From NCBI RefSeq assembly GCF_003050785.1, contig NZ_QAOH01000009.1, positions 80,598 to 144,597 on the forward strand: a stretch of 64,000 nucleotides of DNA, written 5' to 3'. Below the pieces are notes generated by a model that saw nothing but the letters and a program-made list of their open reading frames with translations, made no database searches and was not told the DNA's origin. Position numbers and translations under genes: made by a program. The DNA is from Celeribacter persicus. GTDB lineage: Bacteria; Pseudomonadota; Alphaproteobacteria; Rhodobacterales; Rhodobacteraceae. Shown in pieces: positions 43,892 through 53,639 of this stretch. Each line of letters begins with the position of its first letter. Within the stretch, counting starts at the first letter, position 1.

Positions 43892-44952
43892 TGCGTGGGG
43901 CGCTCCTGTGCTCCGTGGCGCTGTTGTCGGCTTGTCAGATGACCGTGCCGGGGGTGGTGAGCGATCCGCCGGTTTCACAGGATGATGTGCCCGCCTCGGA
44001 GGTGCCCGCGGACCAGCTCGCTCAGGCCTTCGCGGAGGCCGCAGTCCTTGCAAAGGCCGGGAAAAACGTTGAGGATAAAGGCTTGTTTGCCTTCCTGATC
44101 CCAGCCTCGAAGCCTGAACCTTCGCCACTGGCAGGCAGCGACATCGAGGTGGTTGAAACCTCGGAGGCAGAGAGCGGGGTGGCTTTGTTGGTCAGTAAAA
44201 ATGCCCCGGCAGCCGCAAACGGGATCACGGCGCAAACGACAAAGGTCAAAACCGCCGGATTGGGTGGGGTCTTCGGATTTCTGAAGCCGAAAGACCGCGA
44301 GGCTCAAGAGGTGGAGCTCGCCGCCGTGCCACTTGAAGGCGAAGGTTTCACAGCCCGTCCGGAGACACATGGGGTAGAAAGTGAAGTTTCTCCTGAAGTC
44401 GAGGCGGAAACCCCTGTTGCACCGCACAAACCGTTATTCGGCTTTCTCAAACCGCAAGCGGCGGAGGGACCTGTCCCGACGGTCAAGCCGGGAGAGGTGC
44501 TGCCCTTTGGAGAGGTCGGGGTCGCCTGTGAGGTCAAGTCCATGGGCCGCAAGGTCGATCAGTTCCCGCGCGAAGGTCGACCGATCTGGCAGCTTTACGA
44601 CAGCGATCCAGAAAGCACTGCGCCGCGCAGCCAGTTCATCACCGGGTTTTCCGACGGCTGTGTCCGGCAGGTGACGGCGGCGCTGGTGATGTTCGGCGAG
44701 GCGGCTTTGCATGAGGTGCTGCGCTACTCGGGGGACACCGACCGAGACTGGACCAAAGCCGACAAGACCTATGAGACGATCAAGCGCCAGACCTGTGGTG
44801 TCGGGCGCGGAGAGCGTTGCCCGGAGGGTAAGATCGGCGCGCTGGAACGGCAGGTGGCGTTTGTGTCGGTCTATCCCGAATACGGTGCGGAGGAGGACTG
44901 GCTTGAGCTTTTGCTGCACGACGGGACGCTGGTAAGCGAGGAAATGCGGTGA
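43891..44952 (+). CDS. Lipoprotein with three FGFLKP-like motifs, unknown function
   Basis: A 353-residue lipoprotein. The signal carries lipobox LSAC with Cys15. Residues 20-190 look disordered (rich in P, A, E), but contain three spaced copies of a hydrophobic motif: GLFAFLIP (64-71), GVFGFLKP (126-133) and PLFGFLKP (181-188). The C-terminal part (about 200-353) is folded and has four cysteines, e.g. ACEVKSM and CGVGRGERC. The start at 43891 shares one base with the dnaE stop (TGATG), so the gene is translationally coupled to the polymerase, as seen in related genomes. The role is unknown; the motifs suggest a linear-interaction tether. Confidence 0.75.
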   Translation: MRGALLCSVALLSACQMTVPGVVSDPPVSQDDVPASEVPADQLAQAFAEAAVLAKAGKNVEDKGLFAFLIPASKPEPSPLAGSDIEVVETSEAESGVALLVSKNAPAAANGITAQTTKVKTAGLGGVFGFLKPKDREAQEVELAAVPLEGEGFTARPETHGVESEVSPEVEAETPVAPHKPLFGFLKPQAAEGPVPTVKPGEVLPFGEVGVACEVKSMGRKVDQFPREGRPIWQLYDSDPESTAPRSQFITGFSDGCVRQVTAALVMFGEAALHEVLRYSGDTDRDWTKADKTYETIKRQTCGVGRGERCPEGKIGALERQVAFVSVYPEYGAEEDWLELLLHDGTLVSEEMR

Positions 44953-45476
44953 AAAATTTGCTCTTGGGTGTGTTGATTCTCGTCGGGCTGACGTTGGCAT
45001 GGATGCCCTTTGCGCAAATGAAGCGCACGGCGACAGCAGAGCTTGGAGGGGGCATCGAGGTTTCGATGCGCCTGCGTCCGATGGTCTCAATGCAGAGTGA
45101 CTGGCATCGTACGCTCATTTTGCGGTCGCCCTCTGGCAGGCTCAAGACACAGCTTTTTGAAGACACCGGGTGGTGGCGCGGATCGAACCTCTATTTCCAT
45201 GAAACGGGCGTCTATGTGCTGCATGAAGGGCAGGGGGGATGCGTGCCCTTCACGCTGTTGCCTCCAGAACTCGTCCTGGCGCCAGAGATATCTTGCGCCA
45301 AGGCGGAGATTGAACCGGGCAAAGGCGCGGCGATGGGGCAGGTGGGGGTGCTGTCGCGATATTATCGCGGCATGCGCTATCTGGGGCAGTTCACCGAGAC
45401 GCGTCGTGACAGTGTCGCGATCCGTTTCATTGAGGCCGCCCAAGCGCCGGAGCCGGAATTGCCCGATCTTTTGTGA
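44949..45476 (+). CDS. Hypothetical single-TM or exported protein
   Basis: A 175-residue protein beginning with a GTG that overlaps the previous stop (GTGA). It has an N-terminal hydrophobic segment (about 4-20, LLLGVLILVGLTLAW) that is either a signal or an anchor, and a beta-rich remainder (FHETGVYVLHEGQGGCVPFT) with two cysteines that could form a disulfide. No family is recognised. The coupling to the lipoprotein gene suggests that they act together at the envelope. Confidence 0.65.
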   Translation: MKNLLLGVLILVGLTLAWMPFAQMKRTATAELGGGIEVSMRLRPMVSMQSDWHRTLILRSPSGRLKTQLFEDTGWWRGSNLYFHETGVYVLHEGQGGCVPFTLLPPELVLAPEISCAKAEIEPGKGAAMGQVGVLSRYYRGMRYLGQFTETRRDSVAIRFIEAAQAPEPELPDLL

Positions 45477-45479
45477 CTT

Positions 45480-45692
45480 TTAGTAGTGCGGAGGGCGTTG
45501 GTCGGCCAGCGGCACGGAGCCTTCGGTCTCGGACTGGCGCAGCGCTTCGGCCTCCATCAGCATTCCCAAACGCCGTTCGGCCATTTCCAGCACGCGCTCC
45601 TGTTGCGCGACCACGTCGGACAGCTCCTCGACGGTTTTGGTGAGATAGGCGACCTGTTCTTCGAGCGCGATGATGCGGGTTTCGTCTGACAT
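45480..45692 (-). CDS. slyX: SlyX family protein
   Basis: A 70-residue coiled-coil protein with the SlyX profile: IIALEEQVAYLTKTVEELSD near the N-terminus and a proline-rich end, DQRPPHY, which is the diagnostic SlyX C-terminus. The function is unknown; in enterobacteria slyX lies beside slyD. The start at 45692 has GGAGGA upstream; the longer frame is unsupported. It is convergent with the dnaE operon and divergent from hisS. Confidence 0.9.
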   Translation of the reverse strand: MSDETRIIALEEQVAYLTKTVEELSDVVAQQERVLEMAERRLGMLMEAEALRQSETEGSVPLADQRPPHY

Positions 45693-45837
45693 GTCTTTCC
45701 TCCGTCTCAGTGGGTCACTGATACATTCGATTATAGGCGATTTTGCCCCGGATTTCACCCCGTCCGGGTGTGGCTTGCCTTGCCCCGAGCAGTCCCTTGC
45801 GATATGCCGCCCGCGACAGTGAGCAAAAGGACCGGCC

Positions 45838-47322
45838 ATGGCCAAGCCCAAGAAAACCCCGCGCCCCAAGGCAGTGACGCCCAAGGGCTTTCGTGATTAC
45901 TTCGGCACCGAGGTGAGCGAGCGCAAACATATGCTCGATCAGATCGCCGAAGTCTATCATCTTTACGGGTTCGAGGCGCTTGAAACCTCTGCGGTGGAAA
46001 CCGTTGAGGCGCTGGGTAAATTCCTGCCGGATGTAGACCGCCCGAACGAAGGGGTGTTCGCCTGGCAGGAGGACGACTCGGATTGGGTTGCTTTGCGTTA
46101 CGATATGACCGCGCCTTTGGCCCGTGTCGCCGCGCAGTATCGCCAAGACCTGCCGTCTCCCTATCGTCGCTTTGCAATGGGGCCGGTGTGGCGCAATGAA
46201 AAACCCGGACCGGGGCGCTTTCGCCAGTTTTATCAGTGCGACGCCGACACCGTGGGGGCTCCGTCGGTGGCCGCCGATGCGGAGATTTGCGCGATGCTCT
46301 CGGATACGCTCGAAGCCGTCGGCATTTCGCGTGGCGATTACATCATCCGGGTGAACAACCGCAAAGTGCTGGACGGGGTGCTGGAGGCCGCGGGCCTGCC
46401 GGATACCGAAGAATTTACGCATGTGCGCGGCATCGTTTTGCGCACCATCGACAAGCATGACAAGTTCGGGGACGAAGGTGTCATGGCGCTTCTGACCGAA
46501 GGCCGCAAGGATGAGAGTGGTGATTTCACCAAGGGTGCGGGGCTTGCGACGGCGCAGGTCGAACTGATCCTCGGTTTCGTCAATGGCCGTCAGGACAGCA
46601 ATGCGACAACGCTGGACCGTCTGGGCGAGTTGGTCGGCGAGGCCACGACCGGGCAAGAGGGCGTGGCGGAACTTCGTGAGATCGCGGAGCTGCTCGAAGG
46701 CCAAGGCTACGGTCCCGACCGCATCGTCATCGACCCCGCCGTGGTGCGGGGCTTGGGCTATTACACCGGACCTGTCTATGAGGCCGAGCTGACCTTCGAG
46801 GTCACTGACGAGAAAGGCCGCGTGCGTGAGTTCGGTTCTGTCGCGGGCGGCGGGCGTTACGACGATCTGGTCAAACGCTTCACCGGCCAATCCGTGCCGG
46901 CGACCGGCATGTCCATCGGGGTCGACCGTCTTCTGGCCGCTCTGCGCGCCACGGGTCGGATCGGGTCCAAGGCCCAAGGCCCTGTCGTTGTGACCGTGAT
47001 GGATCGCGACCGAATGGGTGATTATATGGAGATGGTGACGGAGCTGCGTCAGGCGGGTATTCGCGCGGAGGTCTATCTTGGCAATCCCAAGAATTTCGGC
47101 AACCAGCTCAAATATGCCGACAAGCGCGAAAGTCCGGTGGCGATCATTCAGGGCGGCGATGAGGCGGAGCGCGGTGTGGTGCAGATCAAGGATCTGATTC
47201 TTGGCACGAAACTGGCGGAAAACGCCTCCGTCGAGGAATGGAAAGATCGTCCGAACCAATACGAAGTGCCGCGTGACCAGATGGTCGCGAAAGTGCGCGA
47301 GATTATCGAGAGCTATAGCTGA
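45838..47322 (+). CDS. hisS: Histidyl-tRNA synthetase
   Basis: A 494-residue class II synthetase. The start-proximal motif [10 protein letters not shown], motif 2 ([20 protein letters not shown]), the histidine-binding loop [14 protein letters not shown] and motif 3 ([13 protein letters not shown]...GMSIGVDR) are all seen. The product is longer than the enterobacterial enzyme, as in the alphaproteobacterial type. The stop overlaps the hisZ start (TGATG), so tRNA charging is transcribed with the first enzyme of histidine synthesis. Confidence 0.96.
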   Translation: MAKPKKTPRPKAVTPKGFRDYFGTEVSERKHMLDQIAEVYHLYGFEALETSAVETVEALGKFLPDVDRPNEGVFAWQEDDSDWVALRYDMTAPLARVAAQYRQDLPSPYRRFAMGPVWRNEKPGPGRFRQFYQCDADTVGAPSVAADAEICAMLSDTLEAVGISRGDYIIRVNNRKVLDGVLEAAGLPDTEEFTHVRGIVLRTIDKHDKFGDEGVMALLTEGRKDESGDFTKGAGLATAQVELILGFVNGRQDSNATTLDRLGELVGEATTGQEGVAELREIAELLEGQGYGPDRIVIDPAVVRGLGYYTGPVYEAELTFEVTDEKGRVREFGSVAGGGRYDDLVKRFTGQSVPATGMSIGVDRLLAALRATGRIGSKAQGPVVVTVMDRDRMGDYMEMVTELRQAGIRAEVYLGNPKNFGNQLKYADKRESPVAIIQGGDEAERGVVQIKDLILGTKLAENASVEEWKDRPNQYEVPRDQMVAKVREIIESYS

Positions 47323-48419
47323 TGCCCCGTTCCGATATTCCGAAAGCGGCAGTCAAGGCGGAGGCTGCCCGGCTCAAGGCCTTTTTCGAGGCAAGCGGTG
47401 CGCAACCGGTGGAGATGGATATTCTCCTTCCTGCCGAGGTGCTTCTCGATCTCTATGGCGAGGATATCCGTGCCCGCGCTTATGTGACCCATGATCCCGA
47501 GCGCGGCGAAATGATGCTGCGCCCGGATTTCACTGTTCCGGTGGTGCAGGAACACATGACGAACGGGGCGGAACCTGCGCGTTACACCTATGCGGGTGAA
47601 GTGTTCCGCAAACAGGAAGACATGCCGAGCCGGGCCAATGAGTATTTTCAGGTCGGCTACGAGGTGTTCGACGGTTCCGATCCGGCGGCAGCGGATGCGG
47701 AAGTCTTTGCCCGTTTTGCCGAGGTGCTGGCAGGGTCCGGTCTGCATGCCGCGACCGGCGACATCGGCATTCTCAAGGCGGCGGTGGCGGGGCTTAAAAC
47801 CACCGAACGCCGCCGCGCCGCTTTGCTGCGCCACATCTGGCGTCCGCGCCGGTTCCGTGCGCTGATGACGCGGTTCTCGGAGGCGGGTACGGCGCTGCGC
47901 CACCAGAACCTCGACCGCGTTCGTGCCAATCTCAGGGACGCGGAAGCCCCCTTCATCGGCTTGCGCACCCAGACGGAGATCGACGCACGGGTCAAGGCGT
48001 TGGAAGAGGATGCGAGCGAACCGCCGATTTCCGCCGGTGAAATCGAATTGCTCGATGACATCCTGTCGCTCAAGGAAACCCTGCCGCATGTGCTCTCGCA
48101 ACTGCGCGACATTGCGGTGGATCTGCCCGCGATCTCCGAGGCCGTCAGCCTGCTCGGTCGTCGCAGCGATGCGCTGGCGGCGCGCGGTGTCGATGTGGAG
48201 CATCTGGATTTCGAGGCCTCCTACGGGCGCACCTCGATGGAATATTACGATGGGTTCGTGTTCGGATTTTACGCCGAAGGCCGCCCGGACCTGCCGCCTG
48301 TCGCCACCGGTGGGCGCTATGACGCCCTGACCGCTGTGCTCGGACAGGGTCGCTCCATTCCGGCTGTGGGCGGGGTGATCCGCCCGAATGTGCTTTTGTC
48401 CCTGAAAGGAGGCGCATGA
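47322..48419 (+). CDS. hisZ: ATP phosphoribosyltransferase regulatory subunit
   Basis: A 365-residue HisS paralogue without synthetase activity, which activates short-form HisG and confers feedback by histidine. It opens with AEAARLKAFFEASGAQPVEM and keeps motif 2 as YTYAGEVFRKQ, but the motif 3 part is altered (VATGGRYDALTAVLGQGR). It shares one base with the hisS stop and overlaps hisG by four. Its presence predicts that the adjacent HisG is the short type, which is what is seen. Confidence 0.94.
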   Translation: MPRSDIPKAAVKAEAARLKAFFEASGAQPVEMDILLPAEVLLDLYGEDIRARAYVTHDPERGEMMLRPDFTVPVVQEHMTNGAEPARYTYAGEVFRKQEDMPSRANEYFQVGYEVFDGSDPAAADAEVFARFAEVLAGSGLHAATGDIGILKAAVAGLKTTERRRAALLRHIWRPRRFRALMTRFSEAGTALRHQNLDRVRANLRDAEAPFIGLRTQTEIDARVKALEEDASEPPISAGEIELLDDILSLKETLPHVLSQLRDIAVDLPAISEAVSLLGRRSDALAARGVDVEHLDFEASYGRTSMEYYDGFVFGFYAEGRPDLPPVATGGRYDALTAVLGQGRSIPAVGGVIRPNVLLSLKGGA

Positions 48420-49117
48420 TGGTCGTCAAACTTGGCGTGCCCTCTAAGGGCCGGTTGATGGACAAGACATTCGAGTGGTTTGCCGAACGCGGCGTAACGT
48501 TGTCGCGCGCTGGGACCGAACGGGAGTATTCCGGCGCGGTTGAGGGCATCGCGGGCGTTGAGCTTGTTCTGCTCTCCGCCTCGGAGATCCCGCGTGAACT
48601 CGCCGCCGGGCGCATTCATCTTGGCGTCACCGGTTCCGATTTGGTGCGCGACAAGCTCGCCGCTTGGGACAGCAAGGTGTCGGAACTTGCGTCCATGGGG
48701 TTCGGTCATGCCGATCTGATCATCGCCGTGCCGAAATGCTGGGTCGATGTGGATACGCTGGACGATCTGGATGCCGCAGCGTCGGCGTTCCGCGCACGGC
48801 ACGGGTTCCGGCTGCGCATCGCGACGAAATACCACCATCTTGTGCGCGAATTTCTCAAGGCGAACGGTGTCGCCGATTACCAGCTTGTCGACAGCCAGGG
48901 GGCGACGGAGGGCACGGTGAAGAACCTCACCGCCGAGGCCATTGCCGACATCACCTCCACGGGGGAGACGCTGCGCGCGAACCACCTCAAAATCCTCAAC
49001 TGCGATCCGGTGCATCGCTCTCAGGCGACCCTGTTCAAATCGCGCATGGCGCATTGGACCGATGAGACCCGCGCGACGCTCTCGGAACTGACTGAGACGA
49101 TGGGGCTGGGAGACTGA
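48416..49117 (+). CDS. hisG: ATP phosphoribosyltransferase, short form
   Basis: A 233-residue catalytic subunit that joins ATP and PRPP in the first step of histidine synthesis. It lacks the C-terminal ACT-like regulatory domain of the long form. Features: LGVPSKGRLMDKTFEWF, VTGSDLVRDKL and the PRPP-binding loop SQGATEGTVKNLTAEAI (a variant of the usual D-x-x-x-T-G-x-T). It overlaps hisZ by four bases. The other his genes are not in the window. Confidence 0.95.
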   Translation: MMVVKLGVPSKGRLMDKTFEWFAERGVTLSRAGTEREYSGAVEGIAGVELVLLSASEIPRELAAGRIHLGVTGSDLVRDKLAAWDSKVSELASMGFGHADLIIAVPKCWVDVDTLDDLDAAASAFRARHGFRLRIATKYHHLVREFLKANGVADYQLVDSQGATEGTVKNLTAEAIADITSTGETLRANHLKILNCDPVHRSQATLFKSRMAHWTDETRATLSELTETMGLGD

Positions 49118-49143
49118 ACTGCGGGACAGGGGCGTGCTCCCCT

Positions 49144-49168
49144 GTTTCCTTTGCTGCCCAAAATACTC
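49144..49168 (-). repeat. Dispersed intergenic motif, copy 6 (GCA-AAAGGAAAC type, inverted)
   Basis: On the minus strand GAGTATTTTGGGCA then GCAAAGGAAAC, between the convergent hisG and DUF1489 genes. Confidence 0.55.
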
Positions 49169-49586
49169 AAATCACCCCGATTTCGGCCAGAGCCTGCGCC
49201 AGTTCCGGCGGCAGGTCGGGTTCGTTCGCACGTCCTTGCGGCAGATCGGCGGGGGCATCTTCGGGTTGGAGGTAGCGCCAGCCCTGAAACGGTCTGCGCA
49301 GCGCGTTTTGCGTGCGGATCAGGGGAGCGGAGAGCTGGATGCGACAGCGGCGCACGCCGTCTTCGCCGATAACCTCTTCCAGCGCCACGATTTTCTGACG
49401 GGCCTGAATGGAGCCCTTGATCACCCAGTAGAGCGAGCCCCCTCGTAGGAGCTTCTCCTCCTGTTTGGGCCACATGCGCGTCGTATGCCCGCGCACTCCT
49501 TTGGGAGCGGCGTCGACATAGGCCTCCAACTCTTCAAAAGAGTCGACGCCCACGCATAATTTTACTAGGTTTATGTAATCAGCCAT
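49167..49586 (-). CDS. DUF1489 family protein
   Basis: A 139-residue alphaproteobacterial protein of unknown function. It has the DUF1489 profile: INLVKLCVGVDSFEELEAYV near the N-terminus, HTTRMWPKQEEKLLRGGSLY in the middle, then VIKGSIQARQKIVALE and a C-terminal FQGWRYLQPEDAP. The YWVIKG segment and basic patches would suit nucleic acid binding, but no activity is known. It is divergent from nrdJ. Confidence 0.9.
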   Translation of the reverse strand: MADYINLVKLCVGVDSFEELEAYVDAAPKGVRGHTTRMWPKQEEKLLRGGSLYWVIKGSIQARQKIVALEEVIGEDGVRRCRIQLSAPLIRTQNALRRPFQGWRYLQPEDAPADLPQGRANEPDLPPELAQALAEIGVI

Positions 49587-49710
49587 TGGATCGCCCTAAC
49601 TGTGGTAGGAAATCATAGTTCGTATGTGCGATTCTTCAAGTTGCCCTTCCGAGAACATCGGGTTAAACGACCGCCCTCATCGCCGCCAATCAAGAACGGA
49701 AAAGACCGCC

Positions 49711-51978
49711 ATGACTCGCTTTGCCGCACCCATCGCCGAACAGATTTGGGATATGAAATACCGCCTGAAAGAGGCCGACGGGAAGGCGCTGGATCAATCT
49801 GTGGAGGATAGCTGGCGGCGTGTGGCGCGGTCTCTGGCCTCTGTCGAAAAGGATCAGGAGGCGTGGGAGGAAAAATTCTACCACGCGTTGGAGGATTTCA
49901 AATTTCTGCCGGCGGGCCGCATTCTTGCTGGCGCTGGCACGGGCCGCGCCGTGACACTGTTCAACTGTTTCGTCATGGGGACGATCCCGGACAGCATGGC
50001 GGGGATTTTCGACATGCTGAAAGAGGCCGCGCTCACCATGCAGCAGGGCGGCGGCATCGGCTATGATTTCTCCACCATCCGGCCCAAGGGTGCGGATGTG
50101 AAGGGCGTGGCGGCGGATGCCTCCGGGCCCCTGTCGTTCATGGATGTCTGGGACGCCATGTGCCGCACGATCATGTCCGCGGGATCGCGCCGCGGTGCGA
50201 TGATGGCGACCATGCGCTGCGATCACCCGGATATTCATCAGTTCATCGAAGCAAAACAGGACAGCGCGCGGCTGCGGATGTTCAACCTGTCCGTGCTTGT
50301 GACCGACGATTTCATGGAAGCGGTGAAGGCGGACGGGCCGTGGGAACTCAAGTTCGACGGAAAGGTCTATCACACCGTCGAGGCCCGCGATCTGTGGAAC
50401 AAGATCATGCGCGCGACCTATGATTATGCCGAGCCGGGCGTGATCTTCATCGACCGCATCAACAAGATGAACAATCTCTCCTATTGCGAGACGATTGCGG
50501 CCACCAACCCCTGTGGCGAGCAGCCGCTGCCGCCCTATGGCGCCTGTCTTTTGGGCTCGATCAACCTTGCGCGGCTGGTGAAAGACCCGTTCGGGCCGGG
50601 CGCGGAAATGGACGAGAAGGCTCTGTCCGATCTCGTCGCGACTGCCGTGCGGATGATGGACAACGTCGTGGACGCCTCCCGCTTCCCGTTGGAGCAGCAG
50701 GCACAGGAAGCCCAGGCGAAACGCCGCATCGGGTTGGGCGTCACCGGTCTGGCGGATGCGCTTTTGATGATCGGTCAGCGTTACGGTTCTGAGGAGGCCG
50801 CAGCGACCTGTGAAAAATGGCTCAAGATGATCGCGCGGGCGTCTTATCTGGCCTCCGCGGGTCTGGCGAAAGAAAAGGGCGCTTTCCCGCTTTTTGATGC
50901 GGACAAATACCTCGCCTCCGGCTCGCTGACCCACATGGATCAGGACGTCAAGGACGCTATCGCCAAACATGGCATCCGCAACGCGCTTCTGACCTCCATT
51001 GCACCGACCGGCACGATCAGCCTTTATGCGGGCAACGTGTCGTCGGGGATCGAGCCGGTGTTCGCCTATGCCTACACCCGCAAGGTGTTGCAGAAGGACG
51101 GATCGCGCACCGAAGAGGAAGTCGTGGATTACGCGGTGAAACTCTTCCGCGACAAGTTCGGTGCGGATGTCGAACTGCCCGACTATTTCGTCAACGCGCA
51201 AACGCTTGCGCCTCTGGATCATGTGCGGATGCAGGCGGCGGCGCAGAAATGGGTCGACAGCTCGATCTCCAAGACGATCAATTGCCCGGAAGACATCGCC
51301 TTCGAGGATTTCAAGGAAGTCTACATGGAGGCTTATGAGACCGGCTGTAAGGGATGTACCACCTACCGTCCGAACGACGTGACCGGCTCTGTTCTGTCCG
51401 TGTCCGAGACCTCGGAGAAAGCTCCGGAGCAGGAGATCGGCGCCGAGGTTGTCTATCTTTCCGAGCCGCTCGACCGTCCGCAGCAGCTCGAAGGCAACAC
51501 CTACAAGGTCAAATGGCCCGACAGCGAGCACGCGCTTTATATCACCATCAACGACATCGTCGTGGCCGGGCATCGCCGCCCGTTCGAGATTTTCATCAAC
51601 TCGAAGAACATGGAGCATTTCGCCTGGACCGTGGCGCTGACGCGGATGATATCGGCGGTGTTCCGTCGCGGTGGCGATGTGTCCTTCGTGGTCGAGGAAC
51701 TCAAGGCCGTGTTCGATCCGCGCGGTGGTGCGTGGATGAAGGGCAAATACATCCCCTCCATCCTTGCGGCCATCGGCGGAGTGATCGAAACCCACTTGGT
51801 CGAGATTGGCTTCATCGCAGGTGAAGGCATGGGGCTGAAAACCGATCCGAAATCCGAAGTGGTGGCCATCGGGGAAAAACCGCGCGGCAAAGCCTGCCCG
51901 TCCTGTGGCTCTTATGACATGCGGATGGTCGAAGGCTGCATGACCTGCGCCTCTTGCGGCCATTCGAAATGCGGCTGA
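49711..51978 (+). CDS. nrdJ: Adenosylcobalamin-dependent ribonucleoside-diphosphate reductase (class II)
   Basis: A 755-residue reductase that uses adenosylcobalamin to generate the thiyl radical and needs no oxygen. The barrel shows LFNCFVMGTIPDS with one redox Cys, the active-site NPCGEQ (Asn266, Cys268, Glu270), and APTGTISLYAGN. The C-terminal region carries CPSCGSYDMRMVEGCMTCAS with a redox/zinc cysteine set, the usual vitamin B12-dependent type. The start is the ATG at 49711; a longer frame has 29 added residues without support. It is followed by a strong terminator. Depends on cobU/cobC at 14400-15500 for cofactor. Confidence 0.95.
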   Translation: MTRFAAPIAEQIWDMKYRLKEADGKALDQSVEDSWRRVARSLASVEKDQEAWEEKFYHALEDFKFLPAGRILAGAGTGRAVTLFNCFVMGTIPDSMAGIFDMLKEAALTMQQGGGIGYDFSTIRPKGADVKGVAADASGPLSFMDVWDAMCRTIMSAGSRRGAMMATMRCDHPDIHQFIEAKQDSARLRMFNLSVLVTDDFMEAVKADGPWELKFDGKVYHTVEARDLWNKIMRATYDYAEPGVIFIDRINKMNNLSYCETIAATNPCGEQPLPPYGACLLGSINLARLVKDPFGPGAEMDEKALSDLVATAVRMMDNVVDASRFPLEQQAQEAQAKRRIGLGVTGLADALLMIGQRYGSEEAAATCEKWLKMIARASYLASAGLAKEKGAFPLFDADKYLASGSLTHMDQDVKDAIAKHGIRNALLTSIAPTGTISLYAGNVSSGIEPVFAYAYTRKVLQKDGSRTEEEVVDYAVKLFRDKFGADVELPDYFVNAQTLAPLDHVRMQAAAQKWVDSSISKTINCPEDIAFEDFKEVYMEAYETGCKGCTTYRPNDVTGSVLSVSETSEKAPEQEIGAEVVYLSEPLDRPQQLEGNTYKVKWPDSEHALYITINDIVVAGHRRPFEIFINSKNMEHFAWTVALTRMISAVFRRGGDVSFVVEELKAVFDPRGGAWMKGKYIPSILAAIGGVIETHLVEIGFIAGEGMGLKTDPKSEVVAIGEKPRGKACPSCGSYDMRMVEGCMTCASCGHSKCG

Positions 51979-52081
51979 AACAGAAGCTGACTCCGACTAG
52001 CAAGTGGGAGCTGTTTCGCGCAACTGATGGTTGCCGGGAGAAGTTATAAGTTCGAATGTGGTATAAGAATTTGAAATAAAT

Positions 52082-52113
52082 GAAAATGCCGGCCCGGAAG
52101 GGCCGGCATTTTC
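52082..52113 (+). terminator. Strong intrinsic terminator after nrdJ
   Basis: A perfect 14-bp stem GAAAATGCCGGCCC / GGGCCGGCATTTTC with a GGAA tetraloop, ~100 bases after nrdJ. The T-rich 3' side fits a terminator, and it could also serve the leftward phosphomannomutase operon. Confidence 0.9.
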
Positions 52114-52253
52114 GTTTGCCGGGTTTGGTCACTGGCCAACAGTTCTGGATACCGATGTCGGGTCAGCATCGTCCTGCGTCAAGTTACACAGAAACGGAAG
52201 GTTGTGTCTTTTGCGACGCGATACGTGTTCAAAGGTGGCAGGCCCGTTTTCTT

Positions 52254-53633
52254 TTACAGCACTTCGTATGCGACGCGTTGATAGGCGCTTTTGATCAGGG
52301 TGGTGGCTTTGTCATCGCTTTTGGCCTGGGCGTAGATGCGAAACTCCGGAGCATTGCCGGAAGGGCGCAGATGGAGCACATCACCACTGTCGAAATCAAC
52401 GCGCAGCCCGTCCGTCAGGTCCGTGGTTGCAATGGTACCGAAGGGGGCAAAGAAGGCTGTTCGGGTGGTTTTGTCTGTAATCAGGCCGTCAAGGAAAACC
52501 TTGGCCTTGTCGCGGTCGATCTCCTGCACGCGATCTGCGGCGGTGAAGCAAGGCGGGAGGTCTGCAACCAGTTCTGCAAGGGACTTTCCGACCTGTTTGG
52601 CCGCCACGAGCGGAGCGAGGATCGGCAACATGCAATCGCGTGTGGGCAAGGGGGCGAGAGGGCCGGAAAGCTGCGCCTCGAAGCCCAGAAGGAATCCGCC
52701 GTTCGCTTCGAACCCAACAACCTCCGGGTGCGTCGCCTGCACCATGCCCGCTATGACAAAGGGAGAACCGATCCGGGTCAGGATCACCTCATCGAACTCC
52801 GGCAGACGGCGCACCATGTCGTTGGACGATACGGGCGTTACGACAGATTTCGCACCCAGCAACCGCGCGGTCAGAACCCCGAGAATGTCGCCGGGAATGA
52901 CTTTGCCGGTTTCATCGGTGAGCATCGGGCGATCCGCATCCCCATCGGTGGAGGCAATGGCATCGAGGCCGTTCTCCCGACACCAGGACCGCAGCTCGTC
53001 GCGTGTTTCGGGATCGACGGCTTCGGTGTCAACGGGGATGAAGGTGTCGGAATGGGCCAGCGGGACAATCCCAGCGCCCAATCCCTTGAGGATTGCCTCC
53101 ATTGTGTCACGCGCGACCGATGAATGGCGATAAATGCCGATTTTCATCCCGGCAAGAGCCCCGGCGCCAAAGGCACCGATATAACGGTCAATGTAAGGCG
53201 TTTCGGCGTCCTGTTCGCATAACGTGCCTTCCGCCTGCCCTGTGTAGCGCCCGCGCGACACATAGGCTGTGTTGATGGCGGCCTCATCTTCTTTCGAGAT
53301 TTCGCCCTCGGGCAGATAGAATTTCAGCCCGTTGCGGTCCGCCGGGATATGGCTCCCCGTGACCATGATCGCCGGGGCTTTCGCCGTCATGGACGACAGA
53401 GCGAGGGCCGGGGTGCCAAGTGTCCCGCAATCGACGACATCGACTCCTGCCACCTGTGCCGTCTCACAGATAACCTTGGCGATCCGGGGCGACGATGGAC
53501 GCAGATCGCGCCCGACATAAAGCGTTTCGGGCCGCACGGTGCTCAAAAATGCGTGGACGTAATTCGCGACCAGTTCATCGGTCAGTTCCGTCACGAGACC
53601 GCGCAAACCGCTGGTGCCGAATTTGGGAGACAT
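52254..53633 (-). CDS. Phosphomannomutase / phosphoglucomutase family
   Basis: A 459-residue alpha-D-phosphohexomutase that interconverts mannose-6-P and mannose-1-P (or the glucose pair). The active-site serine loop is VTGSHIPADRNGLKFY, the metal loop DGDADRP, the sugar-binding loop GFEANGGFL, and the phosphate-binding C-terminal RPSGNAPEFRIY. Mannose is preferred because the next gene is a ManC-type cupin fragment. It is the last gene of a leftward operon that begins near 55000. Confidence 0.9.
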   Translation of the reverse strand: MSPKFGTSGLRGLVTELTDELVANYVHAFLSTVRPETLYVGRDLRPSSPRIAKVICETAQVAGVDVVDCGTLGTPALALSSMTAKAPAIMVTGSHIPADRNGLKFYLPEGEISKEDEAAINTAYVSRGRYTGQAEGTLCEQDAETPYIDRYIGAFGAGALAGMKIGIYRHSSVARDTMEAILKGLGAGIVPLAHSDTFIPVDTEAVDPETRDELRSWCRENGLDAIASTDGDADRPMLTDETGKVIPGDILGVLTARLLGAKSVVTPVSSNDMVRRLPEFDEVILTRIGSPFVIAGMVQATHPEVVGFEANGGFLLGFEAQLSGPLAPLPTRDCMLPILAPLVAAKQVGKSLAELVADLPPCFTAADRVQEIDRDKAKVFLDGLITDKTTRTAFFAPFGTIATTDLTDGLRVDFDSGDVLHLRPSGNAPEFRIYAQAKSDDKATTLIKSAYQRVAYEVL

Positions 53634-53639
53634 GCTGCC

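Noticed and set aside
49587..49710. NrdR boxes or a cobalamin riboswitch ahead of nrdJ
   Set aside because: I looked for the paired NrdR-type palindromes and for a B12-box; neither is visible in this 124-base gap.
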